DNA of 64,000 nt from Mangrovimicrobium sediminis (lineage in GTDB: Bacteria; Pseudomonadota; Gammaproteobacteria; Pseudomonadales; Halieaceae). Positions 1 to 8,694 of this stretch are shown here, in pieces. Position 1 is the stretch's first letter. The number at the start of each line of letters is the position of its first letter. The notes under the pieces were generated by a model, which was given only the letters and a program-made list of their open reading frames with translations, searched no databases and was not told where the DNA came from. The DNA lies in contig NZ_SRLE01000007.1 in assembly GCF_004745945.1 (NCBI RefSeq), positions 248,001-312,000 of the forward strand, in the 5' to 3' direction. The translations under genes were made by a program, and so were the position numbers.

Positions 1-1
1 G

Positions 2-628
2 CGCTTCGGCAACGTACTGGGTTCCTCGGGCTCCGTGGTGCCGCTGTTCCGCGAGCAGATCGAAAACGGCGGGCCGGTGACGGTCACCCACCCGGAAGTC
101 ACCCGCTATTTCATGAGCATCAAGGAAGCGGCTCAACTGGTGGTGCAGGCCAGTGCGATGGGCACCGGCGGCGACGTCTTCGTGCTCGACATGGGCGAGC
201 CGGTGCGGATTGTCGACCTGGCGCGGCGCATGATCCGCCTGAGCGGCTACGAGACCGACCACGACACCCACGTCGGCGAACACATCGACATCGAGTTCAT
301 CGGCCTGCGCCCCGGCGAGAAGCTCTACGAGGAGTTACTGCTGGGTAGCAACGTCACCGGCACCGGTCACCCGATGATCATGCGTGCGGAGGAGGAGTGT
401 CTCTCCTACGGCCAGATACACAGCTACGTGACCGAACTCATGCACTACTGCGATGCGCTGGACTGCGACGGCATTACCTCGGTGCTGCGCAAGGCGGTCA
501 GCGGCTTCGGTGAACACGAAGTGCGCCACGACCATATCTGGAATCGCCAGGCCACCCTCGGCACCCAGCCACGGGCTCCGGCCATCACCTCGAACGTCAA
601 GGAACTGTTCCCGGAAAAGTCCTCCTGA
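2..628 (+). CDS. Nucleotide-sugar 4,6-dehydratase/epimerase, CapD/WbpM type (3' part)
   Basis: Only the last 208 codons are present; the reading frame is open at the left edge. The visible part starts at an [14 protein letters not shown] segment, followed by a conserved [10 protein letters not shown] block and then [13 protein letters not shown]. These are hallmarks of the C-terminal substrate-binding half of membrane-associated CapD/FlaA1/WbpM enzymes, which convert UDP-N-acetyl sugars to 4-keto-6-deoxy intermediates for O-antigen, capsule or exopolysaccharide. The NAD-binding fold and any N-terminal membrane segments lie outside the window. It fits the glycan genes at 20-32 kb functionally but is not linked to them. 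Family assignment is firm; the exact substrate cannot be read from this part. Confidence 0.9.
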   Translation, partial: RFGNVLGSSGSVVPLFREQIENGGPVTVTHPEVTRYFMSIKEAAQLVVQASAMGTGGDVFVLDMGEPVRIVDLARRMIRLSGYETDHDTHVGEHIDIEFIGLRPGEKLYEELLLGSNVTGTGHPMIMRAEEECLSYGQIHSYVTELMHYCDALDCDGITSVLRKAVSGFGEHEVRHDHIWNRQATLGTQPRAPAITSNVKELFPEKSS

Positions 629-643
629 TTCCGCGCTGTTCGT

Positions 644-1060
644 TCAATCCTCGATATCGTCGACGTCGAACTGGCCGGTGAGCCGGCGACGGATGTGCGA
701 CCAGGACATCCCCACGGCGAGGATCAGGGCAATCAGGATCAGGGCCACCCAGGTGACGGCGCTGCCGGAATCCAGGCTCAGCCAGCCGAGGTCTACCAGC
801 AGCCAGACCACGCAGCCGAACAGCGCTGCGCCGAGAATAATCCCCAGCCAGCCCAGCGACAGGAAGGTCGCGCGCAGGAAGATGATCCAGCCGATGAGCA
901 GGACGACGCCGACCAGCGCCGGCACCGGACCGAAGGTGGTGTCCTCGGCGAGCACCCAGCTGACGTAGGAGTAGTCGGTCGGGTTGTAGGTGCCGCACAC
1001 CAGCGCCAGGGCGAAGACACAGCGACCCAGGAAGCTGACGGCGTTGAACTGATTGGACAT
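644..1060 (-). CDS. Small four-helix membrane protein, resembles DUF6524
   Basis: 138 residues with four hydrophobic stretches (roughly 10-25, 38-58, 62-82, 93-112) and a basic/acidic cytosolic tail ending in VDDIED. An N-terminal TYNPTDYSYVSWV segment matches what I recall of the DUF6524 family, whose function is unknown. The frame stays open upstream to 1291, but I chose the ATG at 1060 because hydrophobic coding character begins there and the extension is Arg/Cys-rich antisense-like sequence. It is convergent with the dehydratase gene (15 bp apart) and lies just downstream of the alcohol dehydrogenase on the same strand. Confidence 0.7.
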   Translation of the reverse strand: MSNQFNAVSFLGRCVFALALVCGTYNPTDYSYVSWVLAEDTTFGPVPALVGVVLLIGWIIFLRATFLSLGWLGIILGAALFGCVVWLLVDLGWLSLDSGSAVTWVALILIALILAVGMSWSHIRRRLTGQFDVDDIED

Positions 1061-1106
1061 CGGAAGGCCTCGTTGTTGTGTTTTGTGCTTAAGCGAGAAT
1101 AGGAAG

Positions 1107-2309
1107 TCAGTCGGCGGGAAGCAAGCCGCGCACCAGCGATCGCAATTCGTCGGCATCGAGGTAGCGCGGCACCGGGTAGAGATTGCCGGTTTCCGCCTGC
1201 GCCTCGCGCACGATGTCATCGACGTCCGCTGCGGACAGACTCTCCGCCTGTCGCGGCAGCTGCAGTTCGTCGCGCAATTGCACCACCGCATCGATGAAGC
1301 GCTGTGCCAGTGTCGCGTTGTCCTCGTTGGCGGCGCCGCGGTCCAGGGTGCGCGCCAGTTCCGCCAGGCGCGGATGCACGCAGTCGCCGTAGGCGGCGAG
1401 CACCTCGGGCAGGATCATCGCGTTGGCGACGCCATGGGGCAGGTGGCAGACCCGCCCGAGCTGGTGGCCGATGCCGTGGGTGTAGCCCAGCGATGCCTGG
1501 CTGAAGGCGGCACCGGCGAAGAACGCGGCGCTGGCCATTGCCTCGCGGGCTTCGAGGTCCTCGCCGTTGCGCCAGGCGCGCGCCAGGTGCTTGAAAATCA
1601 GGTACACCGCGGCGCGCGACTGGCGCTCGGTAGCCGGCGTGGCGGCGCGGGACAGGTAGGCTTCGATGGCGTGGGACAGGGCGTCCATGCCGGTGGCGGC
1701 GGTGACCCCGGGCGGCATGCCGCGCATCAGGCTGGCGTCCAGGGCGACGTAGTCGGGGATCATGCGGCTGTCGACCACCGGGACCTTGCGATGGCTGCGC
1801 TTGTCGGTGATTACCGCCGCCAGGGTTATCTCGGAACCGGTGCCGGCGGTGGTGGGAACGGCGAACAGCGGCAGTCCGGGCCGGCGTGCCTTCTGCACGC
1901 CATCGAAGGCGGCCAGTTCACCGGGGTTGTTGTGCAGCAGGGCGATCATCTTCGCCGCATCCAGCACCGAGCCGCCGCCCACCGCAAACACGCCGTCACA
2001 CTGGTGCTCCGTGAGAATGGCCTCACCGGCGCGGACCTGGTCGAAATCCGGGTCCGGGTCGATGCCATCGAACAGCACATGCTCGACGCCGGCCTCGGTG
2101 AAGGCGGCGCGGATCGGTTCGAGCAGCCCGGTCGCCACCAGGTGCCGGTCGGAGACCAGCAACAGGCGCTGGAATCCGAGCATTGCCGATTGTCGCGCAA
2201 GCGCCTGTGCCGAACCGCTGCCCTGCAGTACCAGCGGCGCCTTGCGCGGCAGCAGGCGCAGCAGCCAGGTGACGATGAAAGCGCGCAGCTTGTAGTAAAT
2301 TATGCTCAT
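1107..2309 (-). CDS. Iron-containing alcohol dehydrogenase
   Basis: A 400-residue group III alcohol dehydrogenase, the usual family length. It shows the nucleotide-binding GGGSVLDAAK motif, the PTTAGTGSE block, and the metal-binding set: Asp in DYVALDASL, His in GMDALSHAIEAY, and the two His of the GYTHGIGHQLG segment. Members reduce or oxidise small alcohols and aldehydes with NAD(P)H and Fe2+. The MSII start at 2309 is preferred; an in-frame ATG at 2345 would add 12 residues that do not look conserved. A hydrophobic N-terminus (residues 8-16) is unusual but short. No obvious pathway partner is adjacent; the next upstream gene is a divergent EAL protein. Confidence 0.88.
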   Translation of the reverse strand: MSIIYYKLRAFIVTWLLRLLPRKAPLVLQGSGSAQALARQSAMLGFQRLLLVSDRHLVATGLLEPIRAAFTEAGVEHVLFDGIDPDPDFDQVRAGEAILTEHQCDGVFAVGGGSVLDAAKMIALLHNNPGELAAFDGVQKARRPGLPLFAVPTTAGTGSEITLAAVITDKRSHRKVPVVDSRMIPDYVALDASLMRGMPPGVTAATGMDALSHAIEAYLSRAATPATERQSRAAVYLIFKHLARAWRNGEDLEAREAMASAAFFAGAAFSQASLGYTHGIGHQLGRVCHLPHGVANAMILPEVLAAYGDCVHPRLAELARTLDRGAANEDNATLAQRFIDAVVQLRDELQLPRQAESLSAADVDDIVREAQAETGNLYPVPRYLDADELRSLVRGLLPAD

Positions 2310-2416
2310 CGACTGGTTATCGACAACGTGTCCCGGGGCAGGCAATCATGCACGCATGATACGCTGGCACGCCTGCGGCGCAAGCGCGGTCGCGGTCAAG
2401 CGGGGACGCCAACAGC

Positions 2417-3997
2417 ATGGTTAAACTGAGTTCTATTGTAGTAACGCTGCTCATCGCTGCGATCGGCATTGCTGCGCCTATCGTGTTCGTACTCGGGCTG
2501 GCGCGACAGCAGGGCCTGGAGGCGGAACAGACGCGTGCCCTGGAGTTCGCCGGCGAGGCGCTGGCCAAGACCGAGGCCACCTTCGACAGTTTTCTCGGTG
2601 TGGTCACGCAACTGGCGCCGATGATCGTCGGCGAACCCTGCGAGGTGGAGAACCTCAACCTGATGGAATACGCAGCCCTGCGTACCCGGGACGTGAAGGC
2701 GCTCGGCTATGTCAGCGGCAACCAGCTCGTGTGTTCCTCGATGAACATCGACGATCGCGTCTTCGATCTCGGCGAGCCGCTGGTGAGCGGGCTTCCCGAC
2801 ACGCAGATGAGCGTGCGCAACGATGTGTACATACCACGGCTTGGCGAGCTCGAATTCCTGGTCCTGCAGAAAGGGAATATTGCCGGTGTGGTACAGGCGC
2901 AGGCCACCCTGGAGAACGTCACCCGCGGCGCGCAGGTGAACCTGGCGGTATTCAGCGCGGACAGCAGCGCGCCACTATTGAAGAACGGCGATGTGTCCGC
3001 CGACTGGCTGCAGGCCCCGCCGGATGCCGGCGATACTCGCGCATTCCTCAGCGACGGTTACATTGTCGGCGTGGCGCGCGCGGCGCGCTCCGGCCTGACC
3101 GCGGTAGCCGCTATCCCGCGGGCGGCACTGGACCGGCGCACCCGCGAGCTAACCGGCTATCTGCTGCCGGTGGGTGCGGTGGCCGGCGCTGTGCTGATCT
3201 GGGCGATCCTGTTTCTCTCCCGCCACCAGATGGCCCTGCCGCAGGCGATTCGCGCGGCCCTGCGCGCAAAACAGTTCTTTCTCGTCTACCAGCCGATTGT
3301 CGATCTCGAGACCGGCCGCTGGACTGGCGCCGAGGCGCTGATTCGCTGGCGCCGGCCCAACGGCGAAGTCATCAGTCCGGAAGTGTTTATGCCGGCGGCG
3401 GAGGAGTCGGGCCTGATTCACGATGTCACCGAGCGCCTGTTCCAGCTCGCCGCGCGCGACGCGCGAGACCTGTTCCGCGACTTCCCGGATTTCCATATTT
3501 CGCTCAATGTCTCCGCCCGTGACATTCACGACGCGGGTATCGTCGAGCGGCTGGTGGCGCTCAAGCAGCAGATGCACGCCGGTGACGGCAACCTGTTCGT
3601 GGAGATTACCGAGCGCGGCCTGACCCGTCCGGAGCAGGCGATCAGCATCATCCACGCCCTGCGCGAGAGCGGCATACCGGTCGCGGTGGATGACTTCGGC
3701 ACCGGCTATTCCAGCCTCTCGTACCTGGAGAGCTTCGATCTCGATTACCTGAAAATCGACAAATTCTTCGTCGACTGTATCGACAGTGAGGACGAGGCGG
3801 TCACCGGCAAAGTGCTTACACACATTATCGAACTGGCGCGCAGCCTCGACCTGCGCATGATCGCCGAGGGTGTCGAGACCACCCACCAGCGCGACCAGTT
3901 GCGCCGTTACGGCGTGCAGTTCGCCCAGGGCTGGCTGTATGCCAAACCCCTGCGCATGGCCGAACTTCGCGAGCGCCTCGGGGAGGAGGCTGGCTGA
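2417..3997 (+). CDS. Membrane c-di-GMP phosphodiesterase, CSS-motif plus EAL domain
   Basis: 526 residues. An N-terminal membrane helix (about 5-28) is followed by a periplasmic region with a CSS motif at 106-108 and a likely partner Cys75, then a second helix (about 248-268) and a cytosolic EAL domain (275-520). Catalytic signatures are intact: EAL at 306-308, a DDFGTGYSSLSYL block, and KIDKFFVD and AEGVET motifs. This architecture matches the E. coli PdeB/PdeC-type enzymes, in which the periplasmic disulfide status controls c-di-GMP hydrolysis and thereby adhesion and matrix production. No GGDEF domain is present, so a pure hydrolase is expected. It is divergent from the alcohol dehydrogenase with about 107 bp between the starts. 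Confidence 0.93.
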   Translation: MVKLSSIVVTLLIAAIGIAAPIVFVLGLARQQGLEAEQTRALEFAGEALAKTEATFDSFLGVVTQLAPMIVGEPCEVENLNLMEYAALRTRDVKALGYVSGNQLVCSSMNIDDRVFDLGEPLVSGLPDTQMSVRNDVYIPRLGELEFLVLQKGNIAGVVQAQATLENVTRGAQVNLAVFSADSSAPLLKNGDVSADWLQAPPDAGDTRAFLSDGYIVGVARAARSGLTAVAAIPRAALDRRTRELTGYLLPVGAVAGAVLIWAILFLSRHQMALPQAIRAALRAKQFFLVYQPIVDLETGRWTGAEALIRWRRPNGEVISPEVFMPAAEESGLIHDVTERLFQLAARDARDLFRDFPDFHISLNVSARDIHDAGIVERLVALKQQMHAGDGNLFVEITERGLTRPEQAISIIHALRESGIPVAVDDFGTGYSSLSYLESFDLDYLKIDKFFVDCIDSEDEAVTGKVLTHIIELARSLDLRMIAEGVETTHQRDQLRRYGVQFAQGWLYAKPLRMAELRERLGEEAG

Positions 3998-4117
3998 TCG
4001 CGACTGGCCGGCTCCCGCGCTTGACCTATACTTGCCGTTGATCGCTGCGGCGGTCGCCACCATTGCAAGCCACGATAACAACAGGCGCGAGGCGCGCTCG
4101 CGCAGGGAAGCGACACC

Positions 4118-5953
4118 ATGGACCCAGACAAGCTGCCAATGCTGGGCGGCTATGCCCTCAATGCCACCAGCGATGAGCCCGATTCGCGCGACTGGATGTA
4201 CCTGCCGCCGCCAACCCCGATGGCCCGCTACATCGCCAAGCCCAGCGGGCTGTACATCATGGACCAGAAAAGCGAGGGTGCCTGTACCGGATTCGGCCTG
4301 GCCGCCGTCATCAACATGCTCAACCAGCAGCGCAGCCTGAAGGTCAACGTGAGTCCGCGCATGCTCTACGAAATGGCGCGCAAGTACGACGAGTGGCCGG
4401 GGGAGGAGTATTCCGGTTCGTCCTGCCGCGGGGCCATCAAGGGCTTCGCCAGCATGGGCGTATGCCGCGAAAGCCTCTGGCCCTACCGCGATGGCAAGCC
4501 GGGCGAGCTCAGCGTCGACGCGGCCAAGGATGCGCGCGGCAATACTATCGGTGCGTACTATCGCCTGCGCCCGAGAATCAGCGATTTCCATGCCGCGCTC
4601 AACGAAGCCGGCGCGATTTTCTGCTCCGCACAGGTTCACAATGGCTGGGGTAAGTCTGCGGTGCAGGACGGTACCATCGACCTGCGGCCCGGCATTACCG
4701 GTGGCCATGCCTTCGCCATCGTCGGCTACACCAACAAGGGTTTCTGGGTGCAGAACTCCTGGGGAAAGACCTGGGGCAAGGGCGGGCTGGCCCTGTGGAG
4801 CTACGAGGACTGGTACCAGAATTTGCAGGACGCGTGGGTGCTGAATGTGGCGCTGCCCACGCCGCAGATCTGGCACATGGAGGCCACCGCGGGGTCGCGG
4901 CGTACCGCAATGCTGACCGAGGGTCTCGGCGCCACGCCGCGTGGACGTATCGCCGGCCACTTCGTGCACATGGACGACGGCCAGTTTCACGACGCCGGCC
5001 GCTACTGGAGCAATCGCCAGGATGTCGCCACTACTGCCGCGAACCTGGCGCAGAACCGCAAGTACGATCACCTGCTGCTCTACGCCCACGGCGGCCTGAA
5101 TTCCCCGAAAGCTTCCGCCCAGCGCATTGCGGCGATGCGCGAGGTGTTCAAGGAAAACCGCATCTACCCCTATCACATCATGTATGACACCGGAGTGCTG
5201 GAAGAACTGAAAGACGTGATCAGCAGCCGCGGCAAGCGTACCGACGAGCGCGTGGGGGGCGACCTCGACTGGTGGGACAAGATGCTGGAGCGGCTGGCGC
5301 GGCGGCCGGGAAGGGCGCTGTGGCGCGAGATGAAGTACGGCGCCCGCGAGGGCTTCCGCCTCAACAACGCGGGCGTGGAAAGCCTGCAGATCCTGGTCGA
5401 TGCGCTGCGCGATGCAAAGGGCATGAAGGTCGACCTGCACCTAGCCGGGCACAGCACCGGCGGTATCGTCATGGCTTACCTGCTCGAAGCGCTGGAGCAA
5501 CTGGCGCCCAGCCTGCGGGTGAAGACCTGCTCGCTGATGGCGCCCGCGGGCACGGTGGACCTGTACCGCAGCCATTACCACCCGCGGCTGGTGGACGACG
5601 CCACGCCCTTCGGTATCGAGCAGATGACGGTGTACAACCTCAGCGACAAACTGGAACTCGATGACAGCGTCGGCCCCTACCGCAAGTCGCTGCTGTATTT
5701 CGTGTCCCATGCCTTCGAGGAGGACACGCCGGCGCCGATCCTCGGTATGCAACTGCACAGTAAGTCGCTGGAAGCGCTCACCCCGCGGCTCGAATTCGTC
5801 TACAGCGAGGGCGACAGCGGCCGCCAGCCGCGTAGCCTGAGCACCTCCCACGGCGGCTTCGACAACGACCCGGCGACTATGAACGATATCCTGTTCCGGG
5901 TGCTGGGCAAGAAACCGCGGCGCCCGTTTACCGCGAAGGACCTGGACTACTGA
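4118..5953 (+). CDS. Papain-like (C1) cysteine protease fused to an alpha/beta-hydrolase-like domain
   Basis: 611 residues. Residues 20-245 look like a C1A papain fold: Q50, C56 in a GACTGFG segment, H197 in GGHAFAIVGY, and N213 in NSWGKTWG. The classic CGSCWAF sequence is replaced by ACTGFGL. Residues about 275-610 contain LLLYAHGGLN followed by LAGHSTGG (nucleophile Ser446), as in esterase/lipase alpha/beta hydrolases. No signal peptide or propeptide is visible; the protein begins directly with a hydrophilic MDPDKLPM. Its TGA overlaps the ATG of the following muramidase gene (TGATG), indicating co-translation. Substrate and location are unknown; a secreted or injected lytic enzyme is one possibility, a cytosolic enzyme another. 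Confidence 0.82.
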   Translation: MDPDKLPMLGGYALNATSDEPDSRDWMYLPPPTPMARYIAKPSGLYIMDQKSEGACTGFGLAAVINMLNQQRSLKVNVSPRMLYEMARKYDEWPGEEYSGSSCRGAIKGFASMGVCRESLWPYRDGKPGELSVDAAKDARGNTIGAYYRLRPRISDFHAALNEAGAIFCSAQVHNGWGKSAVQDGTIDLRPGITGGHAFAIVGYTNKGFWVQNSWGKTWGKGGLALWSYEDWYQNLQDAWVLNVALPTPQIWHMEATAGSRRTAMLTEGLGATPRGRIAGHFVHMDDGQFHDAGRYWSNRQDVATTAANLAQNRKYDHLLLYAHGGLNSPKASAQRIAAMREVFKENRIYPYHIMYDTGVLEELKDVISSRGKRTDERVGGDLDWWDKMLERLARRPGRALWREMKYGAREGFRLNNAGVESLQILVDALRDAKGMKVDLHLAGHSTGGIVMAYLLEALEQLAPSLRVKTCSLMAPAGTVDLYRSHYHPRLVDDATPFGIEQMTVYNLSDKLELDDSVGPYRKSLLYFVSHAFEEDTPAPILGMQLHSKSLEALTPRLEFVYSEGDSGRQPRSLSTSHGGFDNDPATMNDILFRVLGKKPRRPFTAKDLDY

Positions 5954-6522
5954 TGGCTTCTTTCGATGAAGCACTGGCGCTGGTGCTGCGCCACGAGGGC
6001 GGTTACGCCGACGACCCGGCGGACCGCGGCGGCGAAACCTATCGCGGCGTGGCGCGCAAGATTCACCCGCAATGGCCGGGGTGGCGGCGTATCGACGCGA
6101 AGAAGGGCAAGTCCGGCTTTCCCGGCTCGCTGGACAGCGACGCGACCCTGCAAAAAGCGGTGGCGGAGTTCTATCGCGAGAACTACTGGGCACCGATACG
6201 CGGCGACCAGTTGCCGGATAACGCGCTGGCCCAGGAGATGTTCGATACAGGGGTAAACATGGGCGTACGCCGCGCCGTGCGGTTTTTCCAGTCCGCCCTC
6301 AACCTGCTCAACCGCAACCAGAAGAACTACGAGGACCTGGTGGTGGATGGCTGGCTGGGCGAAAAGAGCCTGGCCGCGCTGGCCAAGCTAATGCGCGGCG
6401 ATGACAGCCCGCGCTTCCTGCTCAAGCTGCTCAACGCCATGCAGGCGGAAGCCTACATGGACATCATGCGCAACGACCCGACCCAGGAGCGTTTCGCACG
6501 GGGCTGGTTGGAGCGGGCCTAG
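5953..6522 (+). CDS. GH108-type N-acetylmuramidase (endolysin/secretion-activator family)
   Basis: 189 residues, typical for the GH108 plus PG_binding_3 architecture. The N-terminal RHEGGYADDP segment carries the expected catalytic Glu15, and a GETYRGVA block follows. The C-terminal half (about 95-185) contains the NMG..RAV.FFQ and VDGWLGEKSLAAL elements of the peptidoglycan-binding part. It would cleave the glycan backbone of peptidoglycan. Unlike phage lysis cassettes, no holin or spanin is nearby and there is no signal peptide. It is translationally coupled to the protease/hydrolase gene upstream, so the two products probably work together. Confidence 0.87.
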   Translation: MASFDEALALVLRHEGGYADDPADRGGETYRGVARKIHPQWPGWRRIDAKKGKSGFPGSLDSDATLQKAVAEFYRENYWAPIRGDQLPDNALAQEMFDTGVNMGVRRAVRFFQSALNLLNRNQKNYEDLVVDGWLGEKSLAALAKLMRGDDSPRFLLKLLNAMQAEAYMDIMRNDPTQERFARGWLERA

Positions 6523-6593
6523 GCCGAAAATAACCGGTGGCGCGGAAGATGTGCCATAGGACCTTGCCGGCGCACTGCGCCGACTGCAACAGG

Positions 6594-7172
6594 TCAGCTG
6601 TCCGGCGTGTGCCGTTGCGATAACAACCGCTCCAGCTCAGCGACGTGTTCGTCGTCATCACCCAACTCGCGCAACGCGACCGCGAGTTGCAGCAGGTAGT
6701 CGCGATTGCTGCCGCTGGGCCCGTGCGAGTCGGCTATGTGCGCGGCGATCTCCTCGATCGGCGCGTCGCCGAGGAAGGCGGGATTGTCCGGGACCGCGAT
6801 ATAAAACACGCCGTCCACGATTTCCGCTGATTCGCCGAGGCTGATGGCGGTCGCAATGCGCTGGTAGCCGTTCTTCTCGCGGTGGTCCAGGTGTTCGAAG
6901 ACGTCGTGCTCTACCAGGTAGGCGACGCCGCGGCAGATATTCCCCGGCGCGGGGATCAGCGTCACCACGCGCCCGGGTTGCTCGGGTGTGCCGCGGTGAT
7001 CGTGAGAACCCTGCCAGAAGCGCCGTTGCCAACCCTCGATACTCGCCACTTCCCGCCGCAAAAACGGAAAATCGACCTTGTAGATGAGAGAGCCGTAGCC
7101 GAACACCCAGGTAGCCGATGGTCTGTCCTGGCATGCGTGCGTGTCGGTGGGTCGCTGGGAATGCTGGGTCAA
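6594..7172 (-). CDS. ChaC-like glutathione-specific gamma-glutamylcyclotransferase
   Basis: 192 residues. The N-terminal FGYGSLIY motif (24-31) forms the substrate-binding loop of the gamma-glutamylcyclotransferase fold, and the catalytic acid is expected at Glu99 in DHREKNGY. The family converts glutathione to 5-oxoproline and Cys-Gly. Length and motif order match bacterial ChaC. The gene is convergent with the muramidase operon, 71 bp from its stop, and divergent from the SET gene. No cation-transport gene (chaA/chaB) is adjacent. Confidence 0.88.
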   Translation of the reverse strand: MTQHSQRPTDTHACQDRPSATWVFGYGSLIYKVDFPFLRREVASIEGWQRRFWQGSHDHRGTPEQPGRVVTLIPAPGNICRGVAYLVEHDVFEHLDHREKNGYQRIATAISLGESAEIVDGVFYIAVPDNPAFLGDAPIEEIAAHIADSHGPSGSNRDYLLQLAVALRELGDDDEHVAELERLLSQRHTPDS

Positions 7173-7434
7173 TGGAGAAGCAGGGTAAGAAAAAACACTG
7201 GTACCCAGATTACCTCAGGACCAGCGATGTTGTCCCTTGGTGAATGCGCTATTTCCATGGCTTTTTTCGACGCCGCCAGAGAAGCGTTTCGGTTTCCCGA
7301 TCCCGTAGCGTTGCCTCTCCCGTAAAAAATATCCGGTCGCGTTTTACGCGAACGCTGTGCGTGAGTGGTGCAGTCGTCTAAGATATTTTCTTTTGTCTGC
7401 GCGCAAGCGCATAAGTGGTCCGGGGAGTTGCGGT

Positions 7435-7740
7435 GTGGGGTTGAAGAAAAAACTGGTCGTCAAAAAAAGCAAGATTCATGGGAAGGGGTTGTACACGGGC
7501 ATAGCGCTGAAAAAGGGGACATTGCTTGGTCGCTGCGACAGCAAACTGGTGAAGAAGCCGACGCCCTACACGCTGTGGCTGACCGACGACAAGCTCGCGG
7601 ACGTCACCTGCAAGCTAAAGTACATCAATCATCACAAATCGCCGAATGTCGCCTACTATGACGATCTGTCGGTGGTGGCGCTGCGCGATATCAAGGCGGG
7701 CGAGGAACTCACCCACGACTACGGCGAAGACTGGGCCTAG
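7435..7740 (+). CDS. Minimal SET-domain protein
   Basis: About 101 residues consisting almost only of a SET fold: KKSKIHGKGLYT near the N-terminus, YINHHKSPNV (the usual INHS..PN position) and a C-terminal GEELTHDYGEDW. SET domains are SAM-dependent lysine methyltransferases; this short bacterial form has no pre- or post-SET cysteines. The frame extends upstream to a GTG at 7357, but the GTG at 7435 is preceded by a good GGGGAG ribosome-binding site 7 nt away, so I prefer it; a TTG at 7441 is the alternative. The last codons overlap the stop of the convergent GntR gene by 4 bp. Target protein unknown. Confidence 0.75.
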   Translation: MGLKKKLVVKKSKIHGKGLYTGIALKKGTLLGRCDSKLVKKPTPYTLWLTDDKLADVTCKLKYINHHKSPNVAYYDDLSVVALRDIKAGEELTHDYGEDWA

Positions 7741-8474
7741 CGTTCGCCGCTGGCCTGCGCAGGGAGCGTGTCGCGCAGCCAGCCGTCGACCATCTGCCGG
7801 TAGCGCCGCGCCTCGAAACTCGCCAGCGCCGGGTCCTGGGCGAGGATAGCCTGCAGGATACGCCGCCGGCCCGCGCGCCAGTCGTCGATGGCCACGGCGT
7901 CGCCGAAGAACGGCGTTTGGTGCTCTTCCCGGTACATCTGCATGGCCACCCGGGCGAGCAGTTCCAGCAGGGGTTTCTGGAACACCGCAAGTAACGTCTC
8001 CCGAAAACGGATCTCGAACTCGATGCAGTCCTGGGCGGATACCTGTGTTTCCAGGTCCGCCGCCAGGGCGGCGATCCCTTCGAGGTCTTCCGGAGAAAGT
8101 CCGCTCGCCACAGCCTCGATGATTTCACAATCCAGCATCACCGCCAGGCCGAAGGCCTCGCGGTAGTCGATAGCGTGCACCCGCATGTAGGTGGCGAAGG
8201 CGCGGTCGAGCGCGGCGTCGTCCGGGCGTGCCACGTAGTAGCCGCCACCCGGGCCGCGGCGCACGGACAACAGGCCCTCGTGTTCCAGCACGCGGGCCGC
8301 CTGCTGCACTGTCACGATGCCCACTCCGAGGGATTGCGCGACCGCCGACAGTGAACCGAGCAGGGTGCCCTCGGCGCTGTCCAGGCACAATTCCCGCAGG
8401 CGCTGGGTGGCGTCGATTACCAGTGGCTGCCGACGGGTGTCGCTGCGCTGGGCCTGTCCCTTGCTCATATCCAT
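7737..8474 (-). CDS. GntR/FadR-family transcriptional regulator
   Basis: 245 residues. A winged helix-turn-helix (about 15-85, with SLSAVAQSLGVGIVTVQQAARVLEHEGLL and a GGGYYV wing, quoted here in part) is followed by an all-helical FCD-like effector domain with acidic and His/Arg positions. Such regulators usually repress a divergent catabolic operon and release DNA on binding an organic acid. It is divergent from the aldehyde dehydrogenase operon, with an AT-rich 220-bp spacer holding an inverted repeat. It is therefore the probable regulator of the 8.7-13.4 kb genes; the effector is unknown. Confidence 0.85.
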   Translation of the reverse strand: MDMSKGQAQRSDTRRQPLVIDATQRLRELCLDSAEGTLLGSLSAVAQSLGVGIVTVQQAARVLEHEGLLSVRRGPGGGYYVARPDDAALDRAFATYMRVHAIDYREAFGLAVMLDCEIIEAVASGLSPEDLEGIAALAADLETQVSAQDCIEFEIRFRETLLAVFQKPLLELLARVAMQMYREEHQTPFFGDAVAIDDWRAGRRRILQAILAQDPALASFEARRYRQMVDGWLRDTLPAQASGER

Positions 8475-8532
8475 TTCCTGTTGTTGTGTGTCGTGCTCCC
8501 GGGCGACTGTACGCGAGAAAGCTTGACCGTCC

Positions 8533-8552
8533 TAATAAAACGTATATTATTA
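8533..8552. promoter_or_regulatory. Candidate GntR operator in the divergent spacer
   Basis: Inverted repeat TAATAA-N8-TTATTA with a nested CGTA...TACG at 8541-8554, in an AT-rich stretch between the GntR gene and the aldehyde dehydrogenase operon. The position and symmetry suit a dimeric repressor. It does not match the classical TGGT..ACCA FadR core, so the assignment rests on location and symmetry only. Confidence 0.4.
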
Positions 8553-8694
8553 CGATCAGTTCCGTTTGTAACGCCGTAAAGGTGCTTTAGACGGATAAAT
8601 ATAAGCATATAAATACGCAAAAGAGAGTGGTGGCGTGACTTCGGCGGAATCCCGCCCGTGCGCGTCACCACCCCCGGATACGGAGCTACCCGCC

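Noticed and set aside
3149-5440. Long antisense open frame of 763 codons over the EAL and protease genes
   Set aside because: GC-rich third positions open the opposite strand; it covers two firm genes with catalytic motifs and has no recognisable domain.
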